From Bemisia tabaci (Eukaryota; Arthropoda; Insecta; Hemiptera; Aleyrodidae): a stretch of DNA of 64,000 nt. Location: positions 9,691,480-9,755,479 of the forward strand of contig NC_092802.1 of assembly GCF_918797505.1 (NCBI RefSeq). The letters are read 5' to 3'. The notes under the pieces are model-generated. The model had not been told where the DNA came from, did not search any database, and worked only from the letters and a program-made list of their open reading frames with translations. Both the position numbers and the translations under genes were made by a program. Positions 41,702 through 52,521 of the stretch are shown here, in pieces. Each line of letters begins with the position of its first letter. Position 1 is the first letter of the stretch.

Positions 41702-42039
41702 CAGAGACAAGAGACCCCTCCACTGATATCTTGGCCTTTGTGGAAGCTTTTACTTTCGGGGCTTCAGTATTCTACTGTTGACTTACCTGCATGGTTAATG
41801 TTTAACAACGTGTTCGCAGTTTCGTTTTGCAAACAAGTCGAAAATGGCCGAAGTTTGTGAAACTTGTTTGGCTCATGACGTCACCCGAAGCTCATCATCG
41901 ACCATGTAGGTAGGTCAACAGCCGAAATTAGGGTGATGACTGTTGCTCCCTAATAATTGTCCATAAAGAACTGTTGAATGCCCGAAAGTAAAAGCTTCCA
42001 CCAGTCGCTAGGAGGCCAGTGGAGGGTCTCTTGTCTCTG
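41702..42039. mobile_element. Family J hAT-like MITE, complete copy
   Basis: A 338-bp element with terminal inverted repeats CAGAGACAAGAGACC...GGTCTCTTGTCTCTG and 8-bp flanks CTAAGAAG (41694-41701) and CTAGGAAG (42040-42047), one mismatch. Inside are CATGAGCCAAACAAGT-type blocks in inverse and GTCAACAGCCGAAATTAGG. No transposase. Confidence 0.9.
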
Positions 42040-42047
42040 CTAGGAAG

Positions 42048-42583
42048 ACAGAACACGACTCCAATTTTGATGCAACGACGTCAAGGACAGCACAACCCGA
42101 CAACGCCGTCGGGAGGCTGGGCGCGGAGCCGAGGCGCGGTCGGGGGGCGGGGCGGGAAATTAGCGGAAAGCATTATGGAAATGTTAGAGAAAATAGGGTT
42201 TGTCTTTAAAGCTCGGTGATTATCTGTACACATAAATATGCTCGGCGGGGGTGAAGCTCGCGAAGCGAAGGGGTTAAGGTACAAAGTGGTTAGGAGGAGG
42301 CTCGCCGGGCGCCCGGTGCAGAAGCGCGTATGCCCCACGCTGCGGGGAGCGGAGCGGCGAGGTTCTCGCGGAGTGGATTGGTCGGGGTCTGGGGCTCCCC
42401 TCCGCGTCGGGCCCGCCCCCTGCCCCCTCCCCGGTGGAGGACGCCGGGACCGACCAATTGTGCGCTCGCTTTAACATCGATCTGCTGCCGTGCCTCCCCG
42501 CGTGGTGGCTTCCGCCGTCTTCGAGGGACTCCATCGCAACATCACGTCGCAGCTCCTCCGAGCGCACGGCTCGGAATTCCCCG
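42048..42583. other. GC-rich island, no gene supported
   Basis: Strongly GC-rich at 42100-42560. Four overlapping frames on both strands (up to 137 codons) are alanine/arginine/proline-rich and show no family motif. Confidence 0.4.
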
Positions 42584-42930
42584 GATTTTCGAGATTTTTT
42601 CATCCGGGTTTTTGAGATTTTTTCATCGAGATTTTTGGGATAAATTACTATGGTAGCTTGACAGTAGCTTAATTTTAGTGAAGCCATTAAGATAACCTAA
42701 GGGTTTTGAAACAGAAATACCTGAATCATTATATTTAGTTAAATTGAGACTTTTATATCAAGATTTTCGAGATTTTTTCATCAAGATTCTTGAGACGCAG
42801 TACCAAGGAAGCTTGGTAGTAGCTTAATTTCGTAAAAGCGTAATTGCGAAGTTATTAAGATCACCTAATAGCTTTAAGACAGAAATGCCCTAACCATTAC
42901 TTTCAGTTTAATTGAAAACACTATATTTTC
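42584..42930 (+). repeat. 178-bp tandem duplication
   Basis: Units start GATTTTCGAGATTTTTTCATC at 42584 and 42762. They share GTAGCTTAATTT, ATTAAGAT(A/C)ACCTAA, GACAGAAAT(G/A)CC-type and TCAGTTTAATTGA-type blocks in the same order. AT-rich and non-coding. Confidence 0.7.
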
Positions 42931-43700
42931 AATACAGAGGTAAACTAGTAGTTAAATCATTAATAAAATTTATAATAAAATAACTACTTAATTTGAGGAA
43001 AGACTGGAGAAAAACAGAGGGTCAATAAAAAAAACCAGACGTTTCGAAATGTTATAATTTCATTATCGCAACCAGAGAAAAAAAATAATTAAAAATGAGT
43101 CGTCAATTCACTGTTATAGCTGTTGTAAACTTAAAATAAATTTTCAACCAAACTTCATAAAATATAGCTTCCAACCAGGAGTAATGAGGCTACTGAAGTT
43201 TTGGACCACAGAATTTTTTTTTTTTTTTTTTTTTTTTCAGATATCTGTAAATAATCTGAACCTTACTTGGCTCAACAGTTAACAAAGAGGAAGAAGAGCC
43301 TTTTAGATAGTTATTGTAAAGGTTTTTCTAGAGTTTTTAGAGGAATTTCTAAGATTCATTAAAAAGGATCTTTGAGATTCATTGAATGGGATTTTAGCGC
43401 TTTTATTCTTTGCTAAAAATCCGCTTACTAACAAAATCGAGCCTTTCTTCAAATGTATCATTCGCTTACTTTGAAACTTACTTCTCCCGCCCTCCTTATT
43501 CCCTAAAGTGCCAGATACACCTGCAAGCATAGACGCTCGTCTTGAGTGCCGAGTAGGCCTTCGGCGGTGTTCGACCATCTTCGTAGCCATTCAGGTCGCA
43601 GCTCGCCATACCCATAACGCGCTCAAAGTAGGATCGGATCCTATTTTCGCGTCTAGACGCGCGTCTAGCAGGCAGGTGTATCCGGCGCTTAAATTCAAAC
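42931..43700. other. No gene recognised; poly-T at 43217-43238
   Basis: AT-rich to about 43480, then moderately GC-rich with inverted pieces around GACGCTCGTCTTGAG and GACGCGCGTCTAGC. The frames (95 and 75 codons, minus strand) have no recognised motif. Confidence 0.35.
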
Positions 43701-44244
43701 GAAGCTAAACTCAAAAAAAGCAAATATTCATATTCAAATTGCCCGATTCGTGCCTGGATCGCACTGAAGAAAAAAGTCGCTTGGATCTAGAATCCAAACT
43801 CTTTAGAATCGTCTTTTCTCTCACGATAGAACGCAGCTATACATTTAAATGTTTCCAAGTTTCTCCTTAAAAATTGCATTTTCGCCGGAAGAATCATGGA
43901 AATTTCTTCTGATCTCATTCAAAATTCAGACACAAATTGCATAGGTTCATCAATGGGGGAAAAAGTCACTTTGGATCCAGAGTCCAGACTCCTAATAACA
44001 TTGACAAGAAAAAGTACTCTTGATTCAATTCGATTTTTCCTTGAATCGAAGAGCCAAGTCTCTTGATTTAGGCGGATTTACTTTAGATTCAAGCAAAAAG
44101 TCCGATTGAATCAAGAGTATTTTTTCTTGTCAAGGTTTTTAAGAGTCTGGACTCTAGATCCGAGCGAATTTTTTTCTAGTGAAGCTAAACGCAAAAAAAG
44201 CAAATATTCAAAATCAAATCGCCCGATTCGCGCCTGGATCGGCA
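43701..44244. repeat. A elements bracketed by a 62-bp direct repeat
   Basis: GAAGCTAAACTCAAAAAAAG plus about 40 bp, ending GCCTGGATCG, occurs at 43701-43763 and again at 44183-44244. Between them are a short A left end (about 43763-43805) and a full A copy (43949-44181). The arrangement looks like a local duplication that includes an A element. Confidence 0.65.
43949..44181. mobile_element. MITE family A, copy 11
   Basis: The left end reads GGGGAAAAAGTCACTTTGG instead of CACTGG. The right end is TTTTTTTCTAGTG. Both arms are otherwise present. Confidence 0.75.
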
Positions 44245-44636
44245 TCAACGAGGCGGAAAAAGGTGTAGACGCAGCGCGCGAATCGGATCCATAATTAATC
44301 CCGGGTCGAGTCCGAAGACAGTGGAAACGGCGGGCAGAGGGCGAAGAGGGGAGTGGAGGGTTCGTTATGGAAGTTAACGGGAAATTAATAGAACGTCAGT
44401 TTTGTTTCAACTTTTCAAGAGCACTAAGATTGATGAAAAGAACACAATGGGAGGGGGCGGGCCAGGCGATGGAGGCCTTGGCCCGGGCCCCCCGGATCGG
44501 ACGGCATCGTCGTCGAAATTCGCCCGATAAACCGTTGGCGTTCGGAGCGGTGAGTGATGAATTGACGAGTGCGGCTCGCCCACACGCTGCCGGCTCGCCG
44601 GAAAATCGCTTTTCCGACCTTGTATACTGCCGTGCC
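44245..44636. other. GC-rich island, no gene supported
   Basis: Overlapping frames of 80-105 codons on both strands, none with a known motif. No repeat in common with other islands. Confidence 0.4.
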
Positions 44637-44879
44637 AAGAAAGAACGCCGTATGAACCTTCAGGCGTTGCCAAATTTCATTTGATTAAACGCAAATTTCT
44701 TGGTAAACTTATGAATATTTTCTTCTCAATTTTTCAGATACTGTTGCTCGCAATTTCACCCAAACTTCCTGAAAATTTAAAGGAAAAATGTTTACAACTT
44801 TCCTCAAAAATAAACATTTTATTAAAGGAAATTTGGCAACTCTCGAATGTTCATACGGCGTTCTTCCTTAGCACGGCAG
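44637..44879. mobile_element. Family B element, full length, TA-flanked
   Basis: TA|CTGCCGTGCCAAGAAAGAAC at the left and TTCCTTAGCACGGCAG|TA at the right, 243 bp. This is the clearest TA target duplication in the family and suggests a Tc1/mariner-type MITE. Confidence 0.9.
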
Positions 44880-45052
44880 TATGGGGGGCTGAGACATCGT
44901 ACTTCAGAGACCGCGCACTGCTGTAGTTTATAAAGTGTGAAGGTTAATCAAGGAGGTCAACGCTTGCGAAAAATTGCTCACCTCGAAATTCATCATTCAT
45001 CAATACGTAAGCGTATTTTCGCGTCGGATCGGGTAAAACAAGTGAACCCGAC

Positions 45053-45750
45053 CGGAGATAAGAAACCCTCCACTGGCCTCTTGGCGACAGGTGGAAGCTT
45101 TTACTTTCGGGGATTCAACAATTCCGTGCGGACATAATTACAAGGGAGCAACAATCATCACTTTTATTTCGGCTGTTGACCTACCTCACGGAGAAAGAAA
45201 CTTCGTGCGTGGGACCCGAAGTTTAGGTCATATGGATCTCTGAAGTTTTCGGATTGAGCATCTGACCACTTTAGGTTCAGCAGCTGAGGTTTGGATCACA
45301 CATCTGAAACTTCAGTTCTTATATCTGAAGTACTTCGGTTTTCACATCCGAACAACGTCGGTTCTCACATCCGAAAAACTTTGGTACTCACATCTGAAGT
45401 ACTTCAGATGTAAGAACTGGAGTTTCAGATGTGTGATCCGAACCTCGACAGCTAGACCTAAAGTGTTCAGATGCTCAATCCGAAAACTTCAGAAATCCAT
45501 ATGACCTAAACTTCGGGTCCCATGCACCAGGTTTTTTTCTCCGAGTACATGGTGAATGATGCGCTTCGGTGTCGTCATGAGCCAAACAAGTTTCCCGAAC
45601 TTCGACCAATTTTGGCTTGTTTACAAAACGAAACTACCAACACATTGTGGAACATCAACCACGTAGGTAAGTCAACAGAACAATGCTGAAGTCCCGAAAG
45701 TAAAAGCTTCCACAATGGCCAAGATACTAGTGGAGGGTCTCTTGTCTCTG
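45053..45750. mobile_element. Family J hAT-like element with K insertion and 8-bp duplication
   Basis: Terminal CGGAGATAAGAAACCCTCC and the inverse GGAGGGTCTCTTGTCTCTG, flanked by identical AACCCGAC (45045-45052 and 45751-45758). The J body is interrupted at 45187 by foldback K; J reads continuously once K is removed. Confidence 0.9.
45187..45545. mobile_element. Foldback element K inside J
   Basis: A 359-bp inverted repeat from CACGGAGAAAGAAACTTCG to TTTTTTTCTCCGAG. The arms share GGGACCCGAAGTTTAGGTCA and CATCTGAAGTACTTCAGATG-type palindromes. Single copy here; superfamily unknown. Confidence 0.8.
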
Positions 45751-45822
45751 AACCCGACCCAGTGAATCCGTATTTGGTGACCCGACCCTGGTGAAAGTGA
45801 AGTACACGCGGTACGGAGTGAC

Positions 45823-45916
45823 GAGAGACAAGAGACCCATCACTGGCTTCTTGGCGATTGGTGGTAACTTTTACTTTCGGGGATTGAACACTTCCCTTTG
45901 GGAAATTGTAAGGGAG
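45823..45916. repeat. Family J left-end fragment
   Basis: GAGAGACAAGAGACCCATCA, GGTGGTAACTTTTACTTTCG and GGAAATTGTAAGGGAGC follow the J left half. It ends where an E element is inserted or joined. Confidence 0.7.
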
Positions 45917-45921
45917 CGCCG

Positions 45922-46154
45922 CGTGGTGGATCGAGGCAATGGGAGAGGCCGGACAAAATTTGGAAACTTTGAACGCTTATAACTCCGTCAAAACAGAACT
46001 TTAAGGTTCTAAAAGTGGTTCCATTGGTTTCCTCGTGGAATTTTCTAGTTGATGTACCCCTTAAAACTTAAAATGCGACGGAATAAACACCAAAATTTGC
46101 GGTTTTAGTCAATAATTTCATGTCCGAACTCTCTAATTGACTCGATCCACTATG
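45922..46154 (+). mobile_element. Family E Transib-like MITE, copy 3
   Basis: 233 bp, left end CGTGGTGGATCGAGGCAAT (mutated heptamer), right end GATCCACTATG, flanked by CGCCG (45917-45921) and CGCTG (46155-46159). Inner blocks match the family, including TATAACTCCGTCAAAACAG and GGTTCCATTGGTTTCCTCG. Confidence 0.85.
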
Positions 46155-46159
46155 CGCTG

Positions 46160-46860
46160 CTGTCATGATAGCGAAGAGAGCAGTAAGTGTCAAATCTATC
46201 GGACAGGAGCAGATATAGCACTTCAGGCCACATCCACGAGCTTGGATTTTTGAAAATCAGAATTAAATTGAATTACCTAACAAAAAACGCTTGGGCGTAC
46301 CAAGTTTTACAAAATTACAAACAGGAGCCGTATGTCGTACAATCAGCAGGAATCTACGCAGTATGAAATGATACCAGTCGACTTACATTTTCTGGTGCGC
46401 CTTCATTTTCGTCTGACACCGTGCAATACTTGTGTGGTGGTATAGTTGCTCAGAGCGCCTTCAACATCAACGGCACCACTTTAACTTGATTACGATTGCC
46501 GCTGAAATGGACTGAATTTTGCAATTTGGAACTATAAAATCTGGCTCATCTGAAAAAAACACGTGTAAGCATAGGGAAACTGATGGCACATACGTTGTTT
46601 TTAAACCGGGCTAGAATTTATAGTTCCTAATTGCAAAATGTAGTCCAAATTATACTTTAGCGCGTGCGCAGTTACACATTTTTTCAACACCGACGGTGAG
46701 GTAAATAACATGATTTTTACGATGTATGACGAAAAGTGTTATTTTCATGTTTCATACATGTGCACATAAGTCACTTTATAGCACTCCTTGGCGCTCTGCG
46801 ACACTTATCCTCCACTGCCCTCTGTTGAACCACAATCCTTTGGGCATTCAGCACCTTATG
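46160..46860. repeat. M foldback and R-like piece in otherwise unrecognised DNA
   Basis: At 46508-46655 a family M foldback is visible: GGACTGAATTTTGCAATTTGG to the inverse CAAAATGTAGTCC. Near 46390-46470 a diverged R-like module occurs (GCGCCTTCATTTTCGTC...GGTATAGTTG). No gene is supported. Confidence 0.5.
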
Positions 46861-47114
46861 GACGGTGTAAGTCGGCAATCACATAACTCGGTTTGCGACG
46901 TCGCAGACTTCCTGTCATTTATTTTTGAAACGGAAAACCACTTAACGGCACTTCTTTAAAACTGCCTTGATTTTTCTTCTCTGTGCAAAGAAAATTCTGC
47001 GAAAACTTCAAGGAATGATGCCAATTTGTTCTCCTTTAAAAAGATTACATAGAGGCGGAGGCGGAGATTTTCAGACACCGCAAACGAGTTATGTGATTGC
47101 CAACTTACACCGTC
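46861..47114. mobile_element. Family P inverted-repeat element, copy 2
   Basis: GACGGTGTAAGTCGGCAATC to GATTGCCAACTTACACCGTC, the same layout as 2315-2565. TTATG lies next to both ends, a possible target duplication. Confidence 0.75.
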
Positions 47115-47591
47115 GTTATGTTACGTGTTACCTTATATTTTCATGTTTCATTCAAGTCTATTAGTGTGCTTGCCCTAATAAAGGAAAAATAAGTATGAAT
47201 ATGATGTGTTCGACGCGTACTTAATAGCTGTCTGGGAAGCAACTTTCAAGAGACTTTAATTTATTGGTTGACACAGGAAAATATGACAAAAATACACCCC
47301 TATCTACATTAGGTAGTAGGAAGAATATTAATGAGGTGGAGACAGGGAAAACTTCTGACTCTATTTGCGAGCTTCGTTTTGTTTGAGTATCAGTAAGCTA
47401 GAATCATAATGTGCAAACAATACATTTTTCTTTCACTGTGCATATTACGAGACAAAAACGATAAATGATATACCTTTAACTTTCCTTGGAGTCAATATTT
47501 CCTTTTATGATGTCTGTAATAACGTCGTCTCGCGGACGTAGGGACGTAACTCCATTACAAGGTTGCAAAATTGTCGCAAACAATTGAATTT
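47115..47591. other. No gene recognised
   Basis: AT-rich, without repeats or an open frame of note. Confidence 0.4.
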
Positions 47592-47925
47592 TTCACCATT
47601 CTGTAGCGTTGGCTAGCAGACCCTAAAGTAAGACTTGAGAGATTTGAAAGGATTAGTCACTCCCGCGCAGTTTTCCTTCAATTTAGAGGGTAGGCAAAAC
47701 AGCATCCTTCATGCTCGAATAGTGGTATCACAACTGATGCGTTCACCATTCTGTAGCGTTGGCTAGCAGACCCTAAAGTAAGACTTGAGATATTTGAAAG
47801 GATGAGTCACTCCCGCGCAGTTTTCCTTCAATTTTGAGGGTAGGCAAAACAGCATCCTTCGTGCTCGAATAGTGGTATCACGCCTGATGCATTCACCATC
47901 CTGTAGCGTTGGTTTGCAGACACTC
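47592..47925 (+). repeat. 150-bp tandem repeat, 2.2 units
   Basis: Units start TTCACCATTCTGTAGCGTTG at 47592, 47742 and 47892 (partial), a period of exactly 150. The two full units differ at only a few positions. Each unit ends with CTCGAATAGTGGTATCAC and CTGATGC, which resembles the R module. Confidence 0.9.
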
Positions 47926-47959
47926 AAGTGATTCGACTTTTTCGGACATTTTCGATTAA

Positions 47960-48290
47960 ATAGAGAATTTGCGGGTGTGTGAAATTTGATGAATTTCGTG
48001 TTTCAGTGGAAACTACTGAGGGAACTGAACAAGAGAATACCCTTGGTTCATGAATTGAACAATTATTGGAGACGATATGATAAAATAATCTAATCTGCTA
48101 AAATACATGTGTTTAAATGGGAAATTCCGCTCGATGACGTCATTAGGCGGCGCATTTTTTGACTTTTTAATCTATTTTTATACTTTTTCCCATATCAGAA
48201 AAAAATTATAAAAAATAGTGTGAAATCAGCTCTTTAAGCACGTTTAAATAAAGCAATAAAAAATTTGCATGCAAATTCTCCATTGTGAAC
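47960..48290 (+). repeat. Family S repeat, copy 1
   Basis: About 330 bp repeated in direct orientation at 49465-49793. Shared blocks include GATGAATTTCGTGTTT, CTTGGTTCATG(A/T)ATTGAAC and GATGAC(G/A)TCA(T/C)TAGGCGG. Roughly 80% identity by eye; non-coding. Confidence 0.75.
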
Positions 48291-48410
48291 AAAATAGTCT
48301 AAAAATTTCGAAGAAAAATATTCTCAAATTTTCGCTGTAAATTCGTTTTTTATCGAAGGAAATATGGCAACGTCTAAAGCTTTTTACGGCGTTTTTCCCT
48401 AGCACGGTTA
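48288..48410. repeat. Family B, right half only
   Basis: GAACAAAATAGTCTAAAAAT, TATCGAAGGAAATATGGC and GGCGTTTTTCCCTAGCACGG. The left half is missing. Confidence 0.65.
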
Positions 48411-48436
48411 TTGCAGAGCGTTGTCCAGCTCTCTAA

Positions 48437-48645
48437 TGCCGCAATCACACGCTGAATTTAGCAGCTAAATGTGGAATCAGCAGTCATCGCCCAACGGCTG
48501 ACATTTCGCAAATTCGAGTTATTTTCATCCACATGTGTATCAAATCTACTCGAATAGTTCAGACAAATCCATCATTAGTCCGATGGTTGCTGAATTTTGC
48601 GCGTACTTCCTCATTCAAGCCACATTCAGCGTGTGATTGCGGCAT
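48437..48645. mobile_element. Foldback MITE (~209 bp)
   Basis: Terminal inverted repeats ATGCCGCAATCACACGCTG and the inverse CAGCGTGTGATTGCGGCAT. A second mirrored pair (AATTTAGCAGCTAAATG against its diverged partner) lies inside. No clear target duplication; single copy here. Confidence 0.8.
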
Positions 48646-49161
48646 GAAATACTGAATATTCTTCTGAAAGTCAGCTCTTTTTCACGCCACTTCGGCAGCA
48701 CTCTCGAATGGAATGTCAACGTCACCAAGTAGTAAACTGACTAAAAAAACACGCTGCCTTTCCGAGGGAAATCCCGTGTGAACCCATAGTAAAGGAGCGT
48801 ATTTTACAAGCAACCTGGCGACGATCGCTGGTGGAAAACGGGCTACAGCAAGCGGGGGCGCGAATCACCCGGGTGCCGGAAAACGGTTAAGAATTCATGC
48901 TGGATAAATATATGACTGACTCCGACAGCTGCCAGATTTAGGAGGGATTTTTAGCCACGCGGAACTCCTCGACAACGGCGAGACCTGTCCCGCGATTCGA
49001 CACCGGTGTTGATTCTGCAGAGGCGAGAGGCATCGTTGACATGTTTTGCTTCCGGGTTTGTTTGTTGTCACTGGACTTCGTGCTGCGTTTGCGAAATTAA
49101 TGAAATGACGTGATTTCTGACGGGCATCCCGGAATTCTCTGTTGTTTGAGGTGGATCTTCA
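48646..49161. other. No gene recognised
   Basis: GC-richer at 48780-49060. No frame above 60 codons is supported and no repeats are seen. Confidence 0.4.
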
Positions 49162-49374
49162 CACTGAAAAAAGTGGAATGCTGTTTTAGTACCTGGGATG
49201 TAAAAAAAGTGTCTGGTGATTCTAAGATGCTACCTCGATTGCCCACGCAGTTGAATTTGCATTCATAGGATGTAAAGTTAACTGCGAGGGCAATAAAGGC
49301 AGCATCTTTGGATCACCAGACACATTTTTGACATCCTAGGTGCTAAAACAGCATGTTATTTTTTTCAGTGAGGT
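49162..49374. mobile_element. Foldback MITE (~213 bp)
   Basis: CACTGAAAAAAGTGGAATGC at the left is mirrored by GCATGTTATTTTTTTCAGTG at the right. The arms continue as GTCTGGTGAT...ATCACCAGACAC and GCAGTTGAATTTGC/GTTAACTGCG. Ends of the form CACTGAAAAA resemble those of family I, but the bodies differ. Confidence 0.8.
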
Positions 49375-49464
49375 GTTGCGCATGCACTCTGGGTGTACGA
49401 TGGATATATTTCAAATTTTAACAATTTGGTGAATTATCTTGTGAGAAAATCGGAATTTTAGAGG

Positions 49465-49793
49465 AGCAATAGAGATTTTGCAGGTGTCTGAAATTAGATG
49501 AATTTCGTGTTTAAAGGGAAACTTCTGAGTGAACTGAACACGAGGACACCCTTGGTTCATGTATTGAACAATTATTGGAGAAGATATGACTAAATGACCT
49601 AATCTACTAAAATACATGCGTTTAAATGGGAAATACTGCCAGATGACATCACTAGGCGGTGTATTATCTCACTTTTAAATCTATTTTTATACTATTTCCT
49701 AGGTCAGAAAAAAATTACAAAAAATACCGTGAACTCAGCTCCTTAAGCACTCTCAGATGAAGCAATAAAAATTTTGCGTGCAAATTCTCCATT
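49465..49793 (+). repeat. Family S repeat, copy 2
   Basis: Direct repeat of 47960-48290, ending GCGTGCAAATTCTCCATTAC. Confidence 0.75.
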
Positions 49794-50528
49794 ACGTTCT
49801 TTCGTGAGGGAAATGACGAAATATGATGAAAGAACTTCTGTAGATTCAAATTTCAGGAAATTTCGATCTCAAGTTTATAATATTTTGGTGAAAGTAAACA
49901 GATTGTCTTAATATTGTCACTAATATTTGTATACGTTAGGAGCGGCAAAGAAGCTTAAAAGTTAAAGGGAATTCAAAATACAGCAGAGGTTAACTAAAAT
50001 AGTGTCTTTTACTCATAAATAAAATAACTACAGTTTGGTAATGAGAACTCTAGTCAAGATTTGGTTTTCCATTCTGTTCTACCTATATTACCATTCATTC
50101 TTACCTAATTTCTTCTTCTACTGTGCTTGACTCCAGGAAGTGGCCATGCCTCCACGGTCTCTTTTGACTACGTCTGTCTCATTTTGCATTCGTTGATGTG
50201 GAATATCGATCTACGAGGAGCTTAGACCGAGAGATAATGACTTCAACTTTTTGTCAAGAAAATTTCGGGTCAACAGTTTTGAATTCTACTGGAAACCTTT
50301 GATAATAACAGTTCCACGTCTCTAATTATTCCGCCTTGGTTTGCATTAGAGACTGCGGTTCTATTATTGAATCGTTATCAAATGATCCTGATCGACAAAT
50401 CCCTATCTTATCATGATCATTCGATATCGATTCAACAATCGGGCCGCTCCATATTGTGGGCGGTCGGCAATCGCGGGAAATTTGAAAGTGGCATGCAAGT
50501 TTACTCGTCAAAGTGCGATAATTTGCAT
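49794..50528. other. No gene recognised
   Basis: AT-rich. A short palindromic region near 50370-50440 contains several GATC-type motifs. No supported gene. Confidence 0.35.
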
Positions 50529-50533
50529 CGACA

Positions 50534-50768
50534 CACAGTGGATCGAGTCAATCAAAGAGGTCGGACATGAAATTTTTGACTAAAACTGCATATTTTGATG
50601 TTTATTTCGCCACATTTTTAACTTTAATGGGTGCTTCTGGAAGAGAATTTCACGAGGAAACCGATGGAACCACTTCCAGAATCTTAAAGTTTTGTATAAA
50701 CAGAGTTATAAGCGTTTGAAATTTCTGAATTTTGTCCGGACTCTCCTATATCGACTCTATGTATTGTG
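50534..50768 (-). mobile_element. Family E Transib-like MITE, copy 4
   Basis: 235 bp, left end CACAGTGGATCGAGTCAAT, right end TATTGTG, flanked by the perfect duplication CGACA (50529-50533 and 50769-50773). It is inverted relative to copies 3 and 6. Its right flank (CAGAAAAAT) is repeated next to the E piece in the inverted repeat that follows. Confidence 0.9.
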
Positions 50769-50784
50769 CGACACAGAAAAATTT

Positions 50785-52066
50785 TGATTACCTACGGGAA
50801 TGAACGGGTATAAATGGACCGAAATGGACAGAAATAAACCAAGCCGGCGGTAGCACAATTTCATGAAAAATAAAGTCTTTAAATTTCACATGAAATATTT
50901 TATGAAGTTTCAGAAATTTATGAAAGATATTGTAAAATATCAGTTACATTTCATGTTTCGCAAAATGTAAAAATTGTGACTTACCTCTATTTTTGTGCGT
51001 TTGAGTGCAAGTTGCATACCGTAGCTCCTGAGCAATATGAAACATTTCACGGCTTCTTGAAATTTCATGGAATGTTTCACTAAAATCTTTTCTCGCGTCT
51101 CTACACTGCCAAAGTTTTGTATAAACGAAGTTATGAGCGTTTCAAGTTTCCAAAAGTCCGGCCTCTCCCATATTGACTCGATCTATTGTGTGACACAGAA
51201 AAATGTTTATTCTCAACGAGCCTTACACGTACGTCTTCGGCTTGAAGCGCCTTCAAACTCTTGAGAAACTTCCCGCTTTGCCTGGCGGTTAGTTTAGTTG
51301 CTCAACCTAACCAAACTAAGAACAGGTCACCGATTTTACAATGCGCATGATGATCGACATTGATCAATCCATTTGCGTTCAAAAAACAAAACAAAAATTA
51401 AAATTCACAAATAAAGAAACAAGATAGAAATCACCGATTATTATGCTTGGAGGTCAAAAGAGATTTTTGTTCTCTTTGGATTCATCGTATCAACCATCAC
51501 ACTGACGGATGCGCATTGTAAAATTGGTGACCTGTTTTGAGTTTGGTTAGGTTAAGCAACTAAACTAACCGCCAGGCAAAGCGGGAAGTATCGCGGGGGT
51601 TTGAAGGCGCCTCAAGCCGAATACGTACGTGTAAGGCTCGCTAAGAATACAAATTTGTCTGTGTTGCACAATAGATCGAGTCAATGAGAAGCCGGACTAA
51701 ATTTGGAAACTTGAAACGCTCATAACTGCGTTTATACTAAAATTTGGTAGTGTAGAGACGCGAGAACAAATTTTGGTGAAACATTCCATGAAATTTCAAG
51801 AAGCCGTAAAATATTTCATATTACTCAGGGGCTACGGTGTGCAACTTGCACTCAAACGCACAAAAATAGAGGTAAGTCACAATTTTTACATTTTGCGAAA
51901 CATGAAAAGTAACCGATATTTCACAATATCTTTCATAAATTTCTGAAACTTCATAAAATATTTCATGTGAAATTTAAAGACTTTATTTTTTATGAAATTG
52001 TGCCACCGCCGGCTTGGTTTATTTCTGTCCATTTCGGTCCATTTATACCCGTTCATTTCCGTCGGT
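50785..52066. repeat. Large inverted repeat Y (~1.28 kb)
   Basis: The left arm (about 50785-51345) and right arm (about 51515-52066) are inverse copies at high identity. They start GGGAATGAACGGGTATAAAT and end with the inverse CCCGTTCATTTCC. The centre is about 170 bp. Each arm includes half of an E element (CTATTGTG at 51193-51200; CACAATAGATCGAGTC at 51667), so E was present before the inversion or was copied with it. Non-coding. Confidence 0.85.
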
Positions 52067-52521
52067 AAACATAGCCCGCTCAGAATGGAGCACAATTCAC
52101 CGACCCGAAATACGATTGCTCTGGAATCAATTTAGGCGGCGAACAGACAAAAGACGATAAAATCGGAACCACCACGGAAAGGTAGGGGATGAAAACGAGA
52201 TTGGTAGCGGGCGAGCGGGGGCGGATAGGGGCAAATAAAACCGGAGGCACTGCCATTCTGGTGCGCCGACGGATGTCAATAAAAAAACACGCCATAAGTG
52301 AACGTCGGCGGTCGATGGGAGGGGGTTGTGGTGGAGGGGGCGAGCGGCGGTGGGGGAGGGGATCAGCGGAACCACAAATCGGCCACGCGACCGATTCAGC
52401 GGAAAATTCTTTGGCGCAGCAGCGCGATCGCGCCCTCATTGCCGAAGGGGGAGCCCCTGAGCGGGGTTGAAGGTAAAATGAGAAATAAAAAGCAGGCGCA
52501 GCGTTGTCAAATTTTCATTTA
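52067..52521. other. GC-rich island, no gene supported
   Basis: GC-rich with G-runs at 52315-52360. Overlapping frames up to 119 codons on both strands lack recognised motifs. Confidence 0.4.

Noticed and set aside
42274..42687. 137-residue minus-strand frame and overlapping plus-strand frames
   Set aside because: GC-rich DNA has few stops, and frames are open on both strands at once. No motif.
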